A DNA stretch of 64,000 bases from Antitrichia curtipendula (lineage: Eukaryota > Streptophyta > Bryopsida > Hypnales > Leucodontaceae): positions 124,001-188,000 of the forward strand of contig OX579641.1 in assembly GCA_951230915.1 (NCBI GenBank), written 5' to 3'. The notes below the pieces were generated by a model that did no database searches, was not told the DNA's origin, and saw nothing but the letters and a program-made list of their open reading frames with translations. This document shows, one piece after another, positions 23,341-34,823 of the stretch. Position 1 is the first letter of the stretch. The number at the start of each line of letters is the position of its first letter. The translations under genes and the position numbers were made by a program.

Positions 23341-24400
23341 GTTTGTCATTCAATTTGCATGTCTACTTTACTTTAGGTAGAAAATTCGATTCTTATGTGG
23401 AAATTGATTTCTTGAGAATTTTTGAAGAAAAAGTTCAAAAAAAAAACACCAGTAGGAAGTTGTTTCAAAAATATTGAAAATTTCACTATGTGTGTATATT
23501 AAAATGAGAAACATTATGGTGTAAACTCAATTTACGTGCCATTCTATAATTAGAAAAAATACACTTTGAAAGTACATACTAAGCAAACATCGTAATAGAA
23601 CATCCAATATTAGGAAATTTTTCAAAGTTCAATATGGAGTTGAAACTACAATACATGCCTTTCATTTTGTTTGTTATGCCAAAAGTCATAAAATATCATG
23701 TTTTTGGAGAAATTTCAGATTTTAGGCAAGGAGCAATAACTTCCTCACATACATTTAAGTAGCATATTCTATGATCCAGTCGGAAAAATATACACACAAG
23801 TCGGAAATACATCCCTCGTTTAGAGTCCATGGCCATTTCGTTCCAATGCTACTTGTTTGCACTTTAAAAATTGATTCAAAAATTATACAAATAATAAACA
23901 CCTTGTAGTAATTCACAAAATCCAAGAACAATGAACACAATCAACTCCTTATTAGAAAAATTCAAAAAGTGTGGGAAAAAAATGCATGTAAGTTCGAAAT
24001 ACTTCCAAGAGAACACTTACTAGAGTCCATGGCCATTTGATTTCAATGCTATTCTCTTACACTCAAGTAATGAGTCCAAAAATTATTGGACCCCTTTGAC
24101 GTACTATTTCACCTCAAAATATAAGTACTAGTCTCTACACTCATCCAAGTAAGGCTAAGTGGTTGGAAGAAAAATATTGGAAATACATCCCTCGTTTACA
24201 ATAGGGTCTATAGCCATTTTGTTCCAAATGAATACTACTTCTTCATACAGTCTGTAAAATTCAATTCAATTGTCAATTATAAAAATAATAGAACCCTCAT
24301 ACTAAATAATTCACAAACTCCAAGAACGATACGCCACAATCAATCAATCATCACAAAAATACAAAACTAAAACCCAAAATGTCACGGTATACGACTTTTT
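23340..24400. repeat. Degenerate AT-rich repeats of about 190 bp
   Basis: A block beginning near GGAAATACATCCCTCG and continuing through GTCCATGGCCATTTCG recurs near 23802, 23993 and 24178 with many substitutions. It looks like old satellite or tandem-duplicated noncoding DNA. Confidence 0.5.
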
Positions 24401-24641
24401 TGAAGTTTTGGGTATATAAAATTGTTAATATAGTTAGTAGTACAAGATAAATATTTTTTGCAATTCTTTGTTACTTTTAAAACTACTTGAGTATAATACA
24501 TGTGAAAAAAATATGGAAAGAAGTTGCATAAAACTTTTGGAAGAAATTGAAGTGTCTTCTTATTCTCTTATCTCGAGTATGGTATTATTCTAGTCAGAGT
24601 GATTATGATTGGATCTTTGAGGAAGCTAATATTAACATGAT

Positions 24642-25400
24642 TAGCTTCCATCAAATGTCATGGAATTTGATTTGGGAAGGCACTTTAAATTGTGGAAGTT
24701 GCAAATACCCTCAAATATTTGAATCCATGGAAATATTGAACTTGCGCGTAATATTCATCCATTCCCACGTGAATCAAGAAAAATTTGGAATAAAACGGGG
24801 TCTGTAGTTTAATGGCTCCCTACATCATATGTCATGGAATTTGATTTGGGAAGGCACTTGAACTAAATTGTGGAAGTTGCAAATACCCTCAAGTATTTAA
24901 ATCCATGCAAACATTCAATTTGTGCGTAATTTTCATCCATCTCCACGTGAATCAAAAAAAATATGGAGTAAACTTGGGCCTGTACTTTAATGGCTCCCTA
25001 CATCAAATGTCATGGAATTTGATTTGGGGAGGCACTTGAACCAAATTGTGGAAGTTACAAATACCCTCAAATATTTCAATCCATGCAAACATTCAATTTG
25101 TGCGTAATTTTCATCCATCTCTATGTGAATCAAAAAAAATTTGGAATAAAACCGGGTTTGTAGTTTAATGGCTCCCTACAGCAAATGTCATGGAATTTGA
25201 TTTGGGGAGGCACTTGAACCAAATTGTGGAAGTTGCAAATATCCTTAAGTATTTGAATCCATGAGAATATTTAACTTGTGTGTAATTTTCATCCATCCCC
25301 ACGTGAATCAAAAAAAAATATGGAATAAATTTGGGCCTGTACTTTAATGGCTCCCTACATCAAATGTTATAGAATTTAATATTGAAAATTTCTTGAAGAA
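24642..25400. repeat. Tandem satellite, about 178 bp period, four-plus copies
   Basis: The landmark GGCTCCCTACA occurs at 24814, 24992, 25170 and 25349, giving spacings of 178, 178 and 179. The preceding partial unit starts near 24642. Units are about 90 percent alike by eye and contain no reading frame. Confidence 0.8.
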
Positions 25401-26480
25401 TAGATGGATGTTTATAGTTCTTTAAAATATTTGAATTCACAATAATATGTTGTTTATATTTAATTTTAGTCTATCCTTGTGTCTATTAAAAAAATTTGCA
25501 ATATAACTTTTTAGGCATTTATATTAAATATTAAGGACTACTTGTACCATGAAAAAGTCATAGTATTTAATTGTGGAAGAGCTCTCAAATTTATTTTTAA
25601 ATTGCATTGACATTTAATTGAAAACTAGAACAAATATGAATCATCTCTAAATCCTATATATTGAAGACATTTCGCAACTTCAACTTCTTTTTTCTAGTTT
25701 GTATTTTTATTAAGTCCTTAGTTAACTTTTTTAATGACAATTTTTTGAACAAAAGAATATTAAGATTTTGTTTTTTATATAGAATCCTAGCACATTCTTT
25801 AAAATAATTAAGGTATATACTTTTGGGTTTTCATTGTGGATCGTAAAATCCCCTAATTATCCATGAAAATTAGATTATAAAATCATAACATGCGATAAAT
25901 AATGTACTATTTCTATGAAATATGTGGATGCATGTTGAAATTTAGAGCATTAGTGAAACATGTAACTCTTTTCTTGTGCCACAGTACTAGGAAGTTTAAT
26001 AAAATCTAACAAAGTTCTTGTTTTGAGTGGTTCATGTTAACTTTTTGATAATAACTATTTTGCGCTATTGTTTTAGTACCCAGTACACTATTCTGGAAAT
26101 CACTGATTTCAGAGTACTATCTTTGTTTTAGCATGTTCACAATCAATGATTAGAATCTTTCATCCCATGTGAGTTTGTAAGTAATATTGTTGTGTTTTAT
26201 TCATCGAGTATGCAATCATCTTACCTCTCTGTTTGTCTGTAACTTAGAGTGATATTGTTGTGGTTTATGAGTAACCTAAGTGATTAATAAGATGTATACT
26301 TTAAATTTTTATGGTTATTCTTAATTTTTTTTTCATATATATTAAAAGATTGCACGTTATTTGGTCAATTTAGACTAAAGCCCAAGAATCTTAAAAAATG
26401 TCATTGGGCATTTGTGGGTGAACATGTAAACTTTGGCAATTACTAAAAAAAAAAATGAAGAATGAAAAAACGTAACTATT
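25401..26480. other. AT-rich stretch without genes
   Basis: Nothing beyond long A and T runs is visible. I find no exon, palindrome cluster or terminal repeat. Confidence 0.35.
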
Positions 26481-26483
26481 CTC

Positions 26484-26723
26484 ATACCTTCTGCGGCTTT
26501 GGGGGCCTTACCCACGGAATTGGGGTCTTCTTTGCCGCAGTCGCCGCGGTCGTAGGTCGTCTCTCCCACCTGCAAACTTTTTCCACCAACGTCGCCGGCA
26601 TTGTCTGTGCCTTCTTTGCCCTCGTCGTCGTCGTCCCCCCTCTTCCGCGCTGGTGTGCATCGTCCGGGTACTGCGGGTTGCGGATTACGTCTGCGGCCAA
26701 TTTTCCACCCTCGATGTACATCC
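26484..26723 (-). CDS. Candidate isolated exon, unknown function
   Basis: On the minus strand an ATG near 26721 starts MYIEGGKLAADV and the frame stays open to PPKPQK, followed by a GTATGAG donor. The frame is also open upstream of the ATG for about 20 codons. The peptide is basic and Thr/Ala/Pro-rich. No continuation exon was found downstream, so it is either the first exon of an interrupted host or element gene or a chance GC-rich frame. Confidence 0.2.
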
Positions 26724-26759
26724 TGCGGGGTATTGGAAGTGTGCGCAAGTTCTTAGGCT

Positions 26760-28179
26760 TTTGAATTTCGAAGATAGGAGGGAGTGCGGGAGATCAGGCG
26801 ACGGAGTTGGAGCACGGTGACGGAGTTTTGTGCGTGGTTGTGTGAGTTCTGTTGCGACTGCTGCGTGGTTTTTTGCGACGGGAGGATCAGCCTTCAGGAA
26901 GCAGGTAATGCAAAGTTTTTGAGGTTGAGGGAGTTGGTATTTGAGTGAGCTTGGAGCTTGTAAAAAGTTTGGGCTTAGGTTTTCCCTTGCGATGATTTGC
27001 ATCTTTTGACTTGTGCCTGGAATTCGGTATTTGGCGTTCAAGTGCAGTAATTCGGTATTCGGCGTTCAAGTGCCTGGAATTCGGTATTGAAGGGTTTGTT
27101 TGATTTTGTGTTTGAGTGAGGTCTGTACAACTGCTTTTTAAAAACTGAATGGCCCGTGAGCTTTACAATTTGAAGTCAATGAGCTTTAGTGCCGAGCTGA
27201 GGGTTTAGGTTTAGCTGTCCAATGGAAATTGCGTTTTTCAATGAGCTTTAGTGCCGAGCTTTCTCGTTCTGTTTAGCTGTGCAATGGGAACTGCGGTTTT
27301 GAAACTGAATTGCCCATTGTGCTTCACAATTTGAAGTGCGTTTTAACGGTGACCTTGAATGCCGAGCCTTATCGCTGCGCTTACTGGAATGGAAACTCTT
27401 GAATGACCAATTTCGGTTTGAAAATGTCTTTGAAATCCATGAACTAGAAGATGCATGGAAGAACTAGTTGCGTGCTGCAAACATTACAAGTTCAGAAAGG
27501 GTGCATTTCGTTTTCTTGAAATTTTGCGATTGTTCATATGCTGTGGTTTAGGTTCCTTGCTGTCTTTGGGTTTAGGTTTCTTGCTTTGTTTAGGTTTCTT
27601 GCTGTCTGTGGTATTTCTATAGCATGTGATCCTTTCTCTGCATTGCCCGTTGAATTGTGAGCGTTGTGGATTATCTTCTAGCACGGAGGCTTACTTAATT
27701 GCATGGTGTGTGCAAATGCTGGCTATACTGATTAGTTTTTGAGCATCGTCGATAATCAGTTAATTTGTCGATCGGATGTACTGTATACTAGTTTGTTGTT
27801 TGAATTACTAAATCGGCAGTTTCATGATCGAATGAAAACTGGTTTGTTGTTTGAATTACTAAATCGGTAGTTTCTTGATCGAATGGAAAGCAACACGACA
27901 CTAGCAAGCTAGTCTTGGTTCGGTTTGTTTGTTGCATGTGAGGAAGTGTGCTGTCGATCTGAGTTGTTGGTTTGTTGATTGGATGTGTATTAGTTTTGGC
28001 CGGGTTGTTGTTTGGATCGATCGTGAATGTGACTAGTTTTTGTCGGTGTTTTGGGTTGAAGGATTGAACGTGAACTTGTCGAGCCTTTCTAATCTGACGA
28101 AACAAGTATGGATGGACCCTCTCTCTGGGGCACCCTCCCGGTGGTCTGAGATTTTTGGTTGTCTCAATACTTACGTACA
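26760..28179. promoter_or_regulatory. Likely leader region of the element D plus-strand gene
   Basis: This moderately GC-rich stretch precedes the start at 28180. It contains short direct duplications: an AATTCGGTATT..GCGTTCAAGTG block near 27010-27090, AATGAGCTTTAGTGCCGAGCT near 27178 and 27238, and a tandem pair of about 54 bp near 27795-27890. No clear TATA box is seen. I interpret it as promoter and 5' untranslated DNA. Confidence 0.3.
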
Positions 28180-28342
28180 ATGTTTGTGGTTGATGCAAAG
28201 AACTATAAATTTCTTTTTGCCCCGGAATTTTCACGGCGATACGAAAACCAGAAGGAGATTATTAAATACATCCAGAGTCCTGCCAGGATAGTGAAGGTGA
28301 GCACCATCTCAACTGGTTTGAGGTTTGAGGTCGGCATCAGTT

Positions 28343-28747
28343 TAGGCCGGAGTCAGTTTAGGTCGGATCCAGTTTAGGTCGACTACACCTTTTAAAAATA
28401 TATACAAGATTCAAACATCAAATATCCACTTAGGTCGACTCGAGCTAAATGATAAAACTCAAACTCAAGACCACAGAAACATCCACAGGAAGCCACGTTT
28501 GTAGCGAAGTACGAGAGATACCACTCCAATTAGGTCGAGTCGACCTAAACCATCCACTAGAACAGACAAGGTACACGTGAAAAAAGACACAACCAAAGCC
28601 AGGAAACTATCCCAAAACCTGAACACCTTATTTAGATCGAACCGACCTAAATGGCAACACTCACTGGGTCAATTAGCATAGAAACACAACAAACCCGAGA
28701 AGACAGTAAAGAGCAACAACTTGTTGAATTAGGTCGATTTGACCTAA
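28343..28747. repeat. Element D palindromes in first intron
   Basis: Within the intron 28297-28974, copies start at 28430, 28530 (perfect), 28632 and 28729, preceded by three half-degenerate copies between 28343 and 28390 (TTTAGGCCGG, TTTAGGTCGGATCC and TTTAGGTCGACTAC). Confidence 0.8.
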
Positions 28748-28974
28748 ATCGGGGGCTCCTGTTCAACTAGGACTAGTCAAGCTACACCGTAACCTTCACA
28801 GAGCAAAAGAACGTACATCTATGAATGAATTAAAAAAAACAGGAATGAAAAAGCGTCCAAAATGTCGTTCATGACCTTAGGGGCAGACCCGGATAACTTC
28901 AAAAATATCGGTAAACTAGAGCCTCAGGATGATACTGTTCAAAAACCTGATATGCTTCTCATACAAGTACATAG

Positions 28975-30225
28975 ACAACGACACGTCGGTACTACTCCGT
29001 CTCCTTCGACGAGAAAATCAAAGAGATTGCCCACGACAAGGGGAGCATAATCAAAATACACTGCGTGACAGCCCAAACAAGAAAGAAAGAAGAAGAACAA
29101 TGCCATTTCACTATCGTCTTGGACTCCTCAAAAATTCCTTTCAACATCATGCCATTCCTGGAGACACTCGAATCCACCGAGTACAGGATCGAAATTCCTG
29201 AGTTGGAGAAGAAGACTGACAACAACTTCTTCCGCACTCCAGCTGGAAACACAATCATCGGCAAGAGGCTGTGCAATCGACAGAGATCACTATTTGTGAC
29301 CTTCGAGGTTCTAAAGGCAAAGCTGGAGTCCACGAAGAGAGACATGGTCGCGCGAACTGTGTCTCAGGAGATGCCGATTCAGGGAGGCGAGGGACAAGCT
29401 TCAATGGGGACTCTAGGTACACAAAACAGTCGTGGTACCAGGAGAAATCAGCAGTCCAGGACACCACCTCTGCCCCCGAATAGAGGTAACCTTGCTTCGG
29501 GTGCCGAAAGGAAATCAATGACCCAGAAGCCTGAGGAAGCAATGCTCGGTGAAACTAGTTTTGCATCGGCGGTTACTAACATCCCAGAGGCTCACGACCC
29601 TCAGCGTGATCATGATTACAAATTATCTGCGGAAGCCTACAAGAACTACTAGTCCACCTGCACTGACACCTACGTATTTGCAATCAACGAGAAGAAGTCA
29701 ATCCCAATTGAGCAACTCATCTCATCACCGGCGGACATGAACATCCAAAGCCATGAAGATAGGCTTGCTTCAGACGTCATGCATTTCTATGTGCATATGC
29801 CCGACAAGTCCACCAAGCAGACTCTGTGCGTCATGCCCGTTAAACAAACGGAGAAACCCAAACCTGAGTTGTGGGACAAAATCAAGGGAGGGCAGTTCTA
29901 CCTGATTAACGGCCAGCACAGTGTGACGGCCAGCAAGATGATGGTGCAAATGAGATTGGATGAGTCCATTCTCAAGCACTTTAGGGAGTGGGATTGCTAC
30001 GTTGTCTAGTCAAATGACAACAAGAAATTGCGGTCCATATTTGCGTACTACAACAGGGTTAACCATTTCGTTGCCATGAAGCCCTCGTGGTCAACTAACA
30101 TCCTCGACGCGCGAAGTGTTTGGGAGAAAATGGGAAGGCCAAGGAACCCAAAGGATCCCTCCCCGGCGGGTACGATGTCCAATACAAGACGTAAAGCCGA
30201 CGACAAGGCCAATCTGGTTAAATTC
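28975..30225 (+). CDS. ParB/Srx-like exon of element D, interrupted by hAT
   Basis: After an N-terminal half with FHFTIVLDSS-like strands and a Ser/Pro/Arg linker, the exon encodes SIPIEQLISSPAD, HEDRLASDVMHFYVH and FYLINGQHSVTASKMM at about 29893-29940. The I-N-G-Q-H-S-V-x-A signature corresponds to the D-G-x-H-R core of ParB/Srx domains, with Arg replaced by Ser. TAG codons at 29650 and 30007 flank this domain. The exon is cut three bases before its natural donor (AAG then GTATAA at 47272) by the hAT insertion. Confidence 0.6.
30217..30224. repeat. Left target-site duplication of the hAT
   Basis: GTTAAATT directly precedes the left terminal repeat and is repeated exactly after the right one. 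Confidence 0.9.
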
Positions 30226-30385
30226 ATGGTTGTCATATTGTACGGACGTCCGGTTCGTCCGTCCGTCCGTCCGGGACGTCCGTTAGAGGTCTCACCCGCC
30301 CGATACATTCAACACAAAGTTGACTTTATGAAACCAAAAAAGTAGGCCATGTGGACGCCACGGAGACGCTACGTGGATTTAGGAA

Positions 30386-30735
30386 CATGCAGGGCGGGGA
30401 CTCCAGAGTCAGGGCGGGGACGCTACGTGGATTTAGGAACATGCAGGGCGGGGACTCCAGAGTCAACGCGGGGACTCCATTGAGTGGGGGCAGGGACTCC
30501 ATCCAGTAGGGGCGGGGACTCCAGACAGTGGGGGCGGGGACTCCAGTGAGTGGAGGCGGGGACTCCAGTGAGTGGGGGGCGGGGACTCCAGTGAGAGGGG
30601 GCGGGGACTCCATCCAGTAGGGGCGGGGACTCCTGCGTGGGGGCGGGGACTCCAGCGACTGGGGCGGGAACTCCAGCGACTGGGGTGGGAACGTGAGGAG
30701 GACGGGGCGTGGACGGCACGTGTCGGGGCGGGTAC
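30386..30735. repeat. GGGCGGGGACTCCAG array before the kinase gene
   Basis: About fourteen imperfect units of 22-30 bases share the core GGGCGGGGACTC (reverse complement GAGTCCCCGCCC). The array ends about 20 bases before a TATATAA box. The same core, in either orientation, precedes the other two genes of the hAT. Confidence 0.85.
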
Positions 30736-30750
30736 TTGAGAAGCGGGGGA

Positions 30751-30760
30751 ACTATATAAA
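30751..30760 (+). promoter_or_regulatory. TATA box of the hAT kinase gene
   Basis: CTATATAAAG lies about 190 bases upstream of the kinase ATG and just after the GC-rich array. A possible 5' untranslated intron (GTGAGTGAG to TTGCAG) lies between. Confidence 0.55.
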
Positions 30761-30944
30761 GCGAGTCCCCGCCCTCATTTCTTTGCCAAGTCCGCGCCCT
30801 ACGCCTTACACACTAGTTTGTCCCCACGGCCTATGTGAGTGAGTTTGGTGGGTGGTGGGCTTGGCCCTCATATGTGACCCGGTTTTTTTCAAATTTTCGG
30901 GGCTTTTGTGCTTGCAGAGGCCCATTGAACACTTTCTTTTCGTT

Positions 30945-32524
30945 ATGGCGGGGGAAGGGAGTGCATCGGCGGAGAAACGTCCTATATTTGTAGATTTAGA
31001 TGATGTCGGTGAGATGGTAATTCCATCCACGGACAACTTGATGGCCTCAAGTTCATCGAACCCTTCTTCATCAAGCCAAAAGAAACGCAAGAAAGCACTC
31101 AATCCCCATATGCCTCCACATGAATTCATAGTTGAAGAGAGAGCAATAGTTGTGGTGTTCTACACTCGTCGCAGTACGACTATGTTGACCAGGGAGTATG
31201 TGGCGCTCAACGAAGAAGGGTACCACAAACTCACGAGGGACCTGCGAACGGAGCTGGAGTCAAAGTTTGAAGCATCTGAGAAATTCAACAATTTCTCCGA
31301 TTATTGGTTGCACCAAGACTGGCTGGATAAACAGGTGGTTGCCTTCACAACCAATATAGTGTCAAATTGGTGTTACCACATGGGGAAGAAAGAAGATGGT
31401 AGCGATTGGGACACATAAAATAAAGAGGTGGTTGCAAAGTTGAAAATCATTCAAAACTTTGCTCAACAATTTTCTTCATCACGTAAGAAAAAGCAAGCAC
31501 CTTGGAAAGCGACAATTGAAGACACCATAACAGCTCATTGTGTTAGTGGAACATTCAAGTGGCTTGAAAGTTCAGTAAAAGTCATCCCCATGCCGGAACA
31601 GAGTGCCGTTGGTTCATATGGAACCGTGAGGAAGGTGATGCTTACAAAACTTCAGAGCATTCCTAGTTGGATATTTTTTGCTGGGAAGAGCTTGAAAACC
31701 ACGAATGAAAAGGAGAAGCGCCAAGGAATCATCAATGAGGCGAGCGGGTGTCCAGTGAGACATCCTGGCATCATTCAAATTGCGTACCTCCACCCTAAAA
31801 CAATGGAAGGCTATACGTTATGGTGGAATGGAGGCTCTCTAATTTCTTTCTTATCCAAATACAATTCGAAAGTAAGCGAAACATTGGATGTCGATGAGAT
31901 TAAGCATGAACAAGGTATAGGGTTGACAAAAGAGGAGCTTACATGGGTTGCAACTTACCGACGGAACCGAGTGAACTTGGCACTCTCTTTGCTTGTCATT
32001 GTGGGGAAATGCCACGATGCGTAGTACATGCACAACGACATCACTCCATCCAATATTTTGCTCCATTTTGATGATTATAAAGAGCACACGGTGTATATAG
32101 GGATATGTGATTGGGGACTTTCTAGCCGAGCTGTAGAGAAGGAGCCGTCAAGGTATGGCTTTCCCAACAAGGACATCCTAGTGAAGGAGAAGAGAATGCG
32201 AAGGTTTGCAGCCCCTGAATTGTTTTATATATACGGAGAGCAAGGTTCAGCAAATTCAATTGAGGCCATGCAAAAAATGCATTTGTATTCCATGGTAGCT
32301 GATGCATATGCGGCCGAATGGATAGCAGCACAAATTTGGAAGGAAGAGTGGACTCCAAATACTTTACAACGAAGAATCCAGAGCAGTATCAGAACCTCAG
32401 GATCAAATTGGAAAGCCTCGTAAAAGAGGATGTGAGTGAAAGGGCGTCAGTGCCAGATGTTCTCGACGCATTGAAGAAGGCCCCCCATTGTTGGACTATG
32501 CCAGAATGTTGTTATCGTATATAG
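30945..32524 (+). pseudogene. Protein kinase-like gene carried by the hAT
   Basis: From the ATG at 30945 one frame runs through TAA at 31416 and TAG at 32022, then shifts by -1 near 32355 and ends at 32524, about 525 codons. The N-terminal 220 residues are Ser-rich and then of unknown fold. The kinase domain follows: GSYGTVRKV (glycine loop) near 31610, FAGKSLK (the lysine) near 31680, HNDITPSNILL (catalytic loop, HRD changed to HND) at about 32031, CDWGLSS (DFG changed to DWG) near 32107 and APELF near 32212. The altered loop and metal motifs are unusual but the Asp and Lys are present. It is probably a captured host kinase gene, now broken. Confidence 0.65.
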
Positions 32525-34440
32525 TATTTAGTTTTTTTACTTTTTGTAGCTTAGCATATAGTTCAGGCATAGAAGGTAAATCATCCTCATAGAGGACCAT
32601 GTGTATGTACTTCGCAATTGCCGAACACCTCAAATATATATGAAGTCGGATGCATTGTACATTCAAAATCTCATGTGAATATATTAACCTGCTATGTCAT
32701 TGTTCTTTCTCATTGCATGTTTATGAGTTCTATGAATTGATGATAAAACTTTTATAAAAATAGTGAATGCAATAGTTTGGTATAAAAATACATACACTTT
32801 ATCTTTTCACTATGTCTATGTTTTACAGTTTTAGAAGTTAATGAAGCCCCCCAAAATAAAATAAATGATCCAACAAAAAAAAGAATAACATTGAAGTACA
32901 TTGGGATAATTTTAATCATGAACACAAAAAAAGGTTCAAAAAAATTAAAAATTATAAAACGAAAAAAAGAAAAGGAAAGGGAATGATGGAACCCAAAAAT
33001 AAGATTAATGGCTTTGAGTTGAGGTGGAAGAACTTTAGTAAATTAGAAAAAAATTAAGTAGGGAAAGGAAAGATTGAATGAATAAAGCTAAACTATGAAT
33101 TCGAATAAAATAGTCTTCTCACTTAATGAACGAAAACAAAATAGAAAATGGAATATTTGAACAAAAAAAAAAAAAATAACTATGAGTTGGGATGGGAGAG
33201 TTTTAGGAATGAAGCGAACAAAAAAAGATAATCATCCAAGCCAAAAGGAATGGCATAGAGTTGGCATGGAAACTCCTTTGTTCATTAATGAAAAAAAAAA
33301 TAGGAAAGGAAATCATGGAACAAATCCGAAATGGCTTGGGGTTGGTATGGAACAATTTTGTGAGAGACATAGACCCACAAAAAATAGTGTGTCAAAGTGA
33401 TTTCAACTAACACCCCAAAAAATTTACCATTTAGTTCGGATAGATTTGCGTTACCACAAAAAGTAAATGGAATTTCCTTTAGATGAAAGAGCTTGGCTAA
33501 TAAAAGCAAAAAATGAAATTAATAGGAATGATCATTCAAAAATAAATGGCCTCGAGTTGGGATGGAACAATTTTGCTAATAGCGGGAAAAAAAAATCATT
33601 CCACCTTACACAAGTGGCATTGAATTCAAATAATTTTTTTTGGTAATGATGCCCACAAAATAGGGAAGAGAATGAAAACACCAGAAAAATTATGGCAATC
33701 ACTTGAAATGGAAGTGTGCTTTAAAAATCAATGTCTAAAAGGGGAGATGGAGTGACCAAAGCTTTAGAAAAGCATACCAATTTATTTTAGGATTTTTAGC
33801 GGGGGGAATTATTTTTACGGACTTAAATAATCTAACATTAAAAGAAATATGAATGGTGGAGTGCTTTCTTATATGGAAATGATTTGGGTGTCACTATAAA
33901 ATAATGTAACATCCAAAAAATCTATGGAATAGTGGAGTGATTTGGACATGGAAGTAGTTTGGGGGTTACAAACTTATAATGAAGCAATTTAACACCCAAA
34001 AAAAATATGGAATGGTGGATTGATTAGGATATGGAAATTATTGGGGTGTTAGAGTGATATGATCTAACATTAAATCTCAATATGGACTGCTAGAGTCACT
34101 TAGAACATGGAGTAATGTAGAAGGCTCAGAAATCACTCATGTAAGGGCTGGTTCGCATTTCTACAGTATTTCTTTACATGGGAATATTTTTAAGCTCATC
34201 CTTGAAACCAAGAAAAATTGATGAGGAATGTAGCCCAATCGGTTTCATATTTTTTTAAACATTATTGAATTAATTATAAATTTTCAAAGGAGATGTGTCC
34301 TAGGTCCCTATTTATATTCTTACGTCCTTCATATTGCAATTCTAAAGAAAAATGGGGATAGCAAAGACAATGATTGGCTCTTGTGATAAAGAATGTTTTT
34401 TTCCTTCCTTCCTTTTTGTCTTTTGAGGTCAATTTGAAAA
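32525..34440. repeat. AT-rich degenerate tandem repeats in the hAT
   Basis: From about 32930 to 33700 a loose unit recurs: AAATAGGAAAGGGAATGATGG, then A-rich sequence, then GGCATTGAGTTGGGATGG and GAATGAAGC. The rest is AT-rich without genes. The same unit family fills 37.5-39.1 and 41.0-42.0 kb. Confidence 0.6.
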
Positions 34441-34574
34441 CTGCATCATGTCCATTCTACAACCACTTATAGGGGCAGTTCTTAATGCCAAAACTCTTTT
34501 CGAGCCTTCTACCTTAAGAAATGGAAATATGTCTAAGCACATTAACTTCGTATATTTAAATCATGTCCGCATCC

Positions 34575-34725
34575 ACTCTCTGGAGTCCCCGCCCCACTCT
34601 CTGGAGTCCCCGCCCCACTCTCTGGAGTCCCCGCCCCCACTGTCTGGAGTCCCCGCCCCCACTGTCTGGAGTCCCCGCCCCCACTGTCTGGAGTCCCCGC
34701 CCCACTGTCTGGAGTCCCCGCCCTA
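34575..34725. repeat. CTGGAGTCCCCGCCCC array before the RING gene
   Basis: Seven regular units of about 20 bases with the core GAGTCCCCGCCC, here in the opposite orientation to the array at 30.4 kb. It ends about 100 bases before the RING gene ATG. Confidence 0.9.
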
Positions 34726-34823
34726 CATACTCTCAGCCTTCCATCTCTTCATTGAGCTGGTTGTGAGCGTTGTGCGGGGTCTACTTGATTGCCACGTGGA
34801 GGATTTCGCTTTTTTCTACAAAA

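Noticed and set aside
26462..26764. Plus-strand hydrophobic Ala/Val-rich frame resembling a membrane protein
   Set aside because: The minus strand has a better case (ATG and splice donor), and neither is strong; the apparent hydrophobicity is typical of antisense to basic Thr/Ala/Arg-rich sequence.
30326..30719. Minus-strand frames encoding repeated GVPAP peptides
   Set aside because: They are translations of the GC-rich GAGTCCCCGCCC array; they have no other coding evidence. The same applies to similar frames at 42178-42794.
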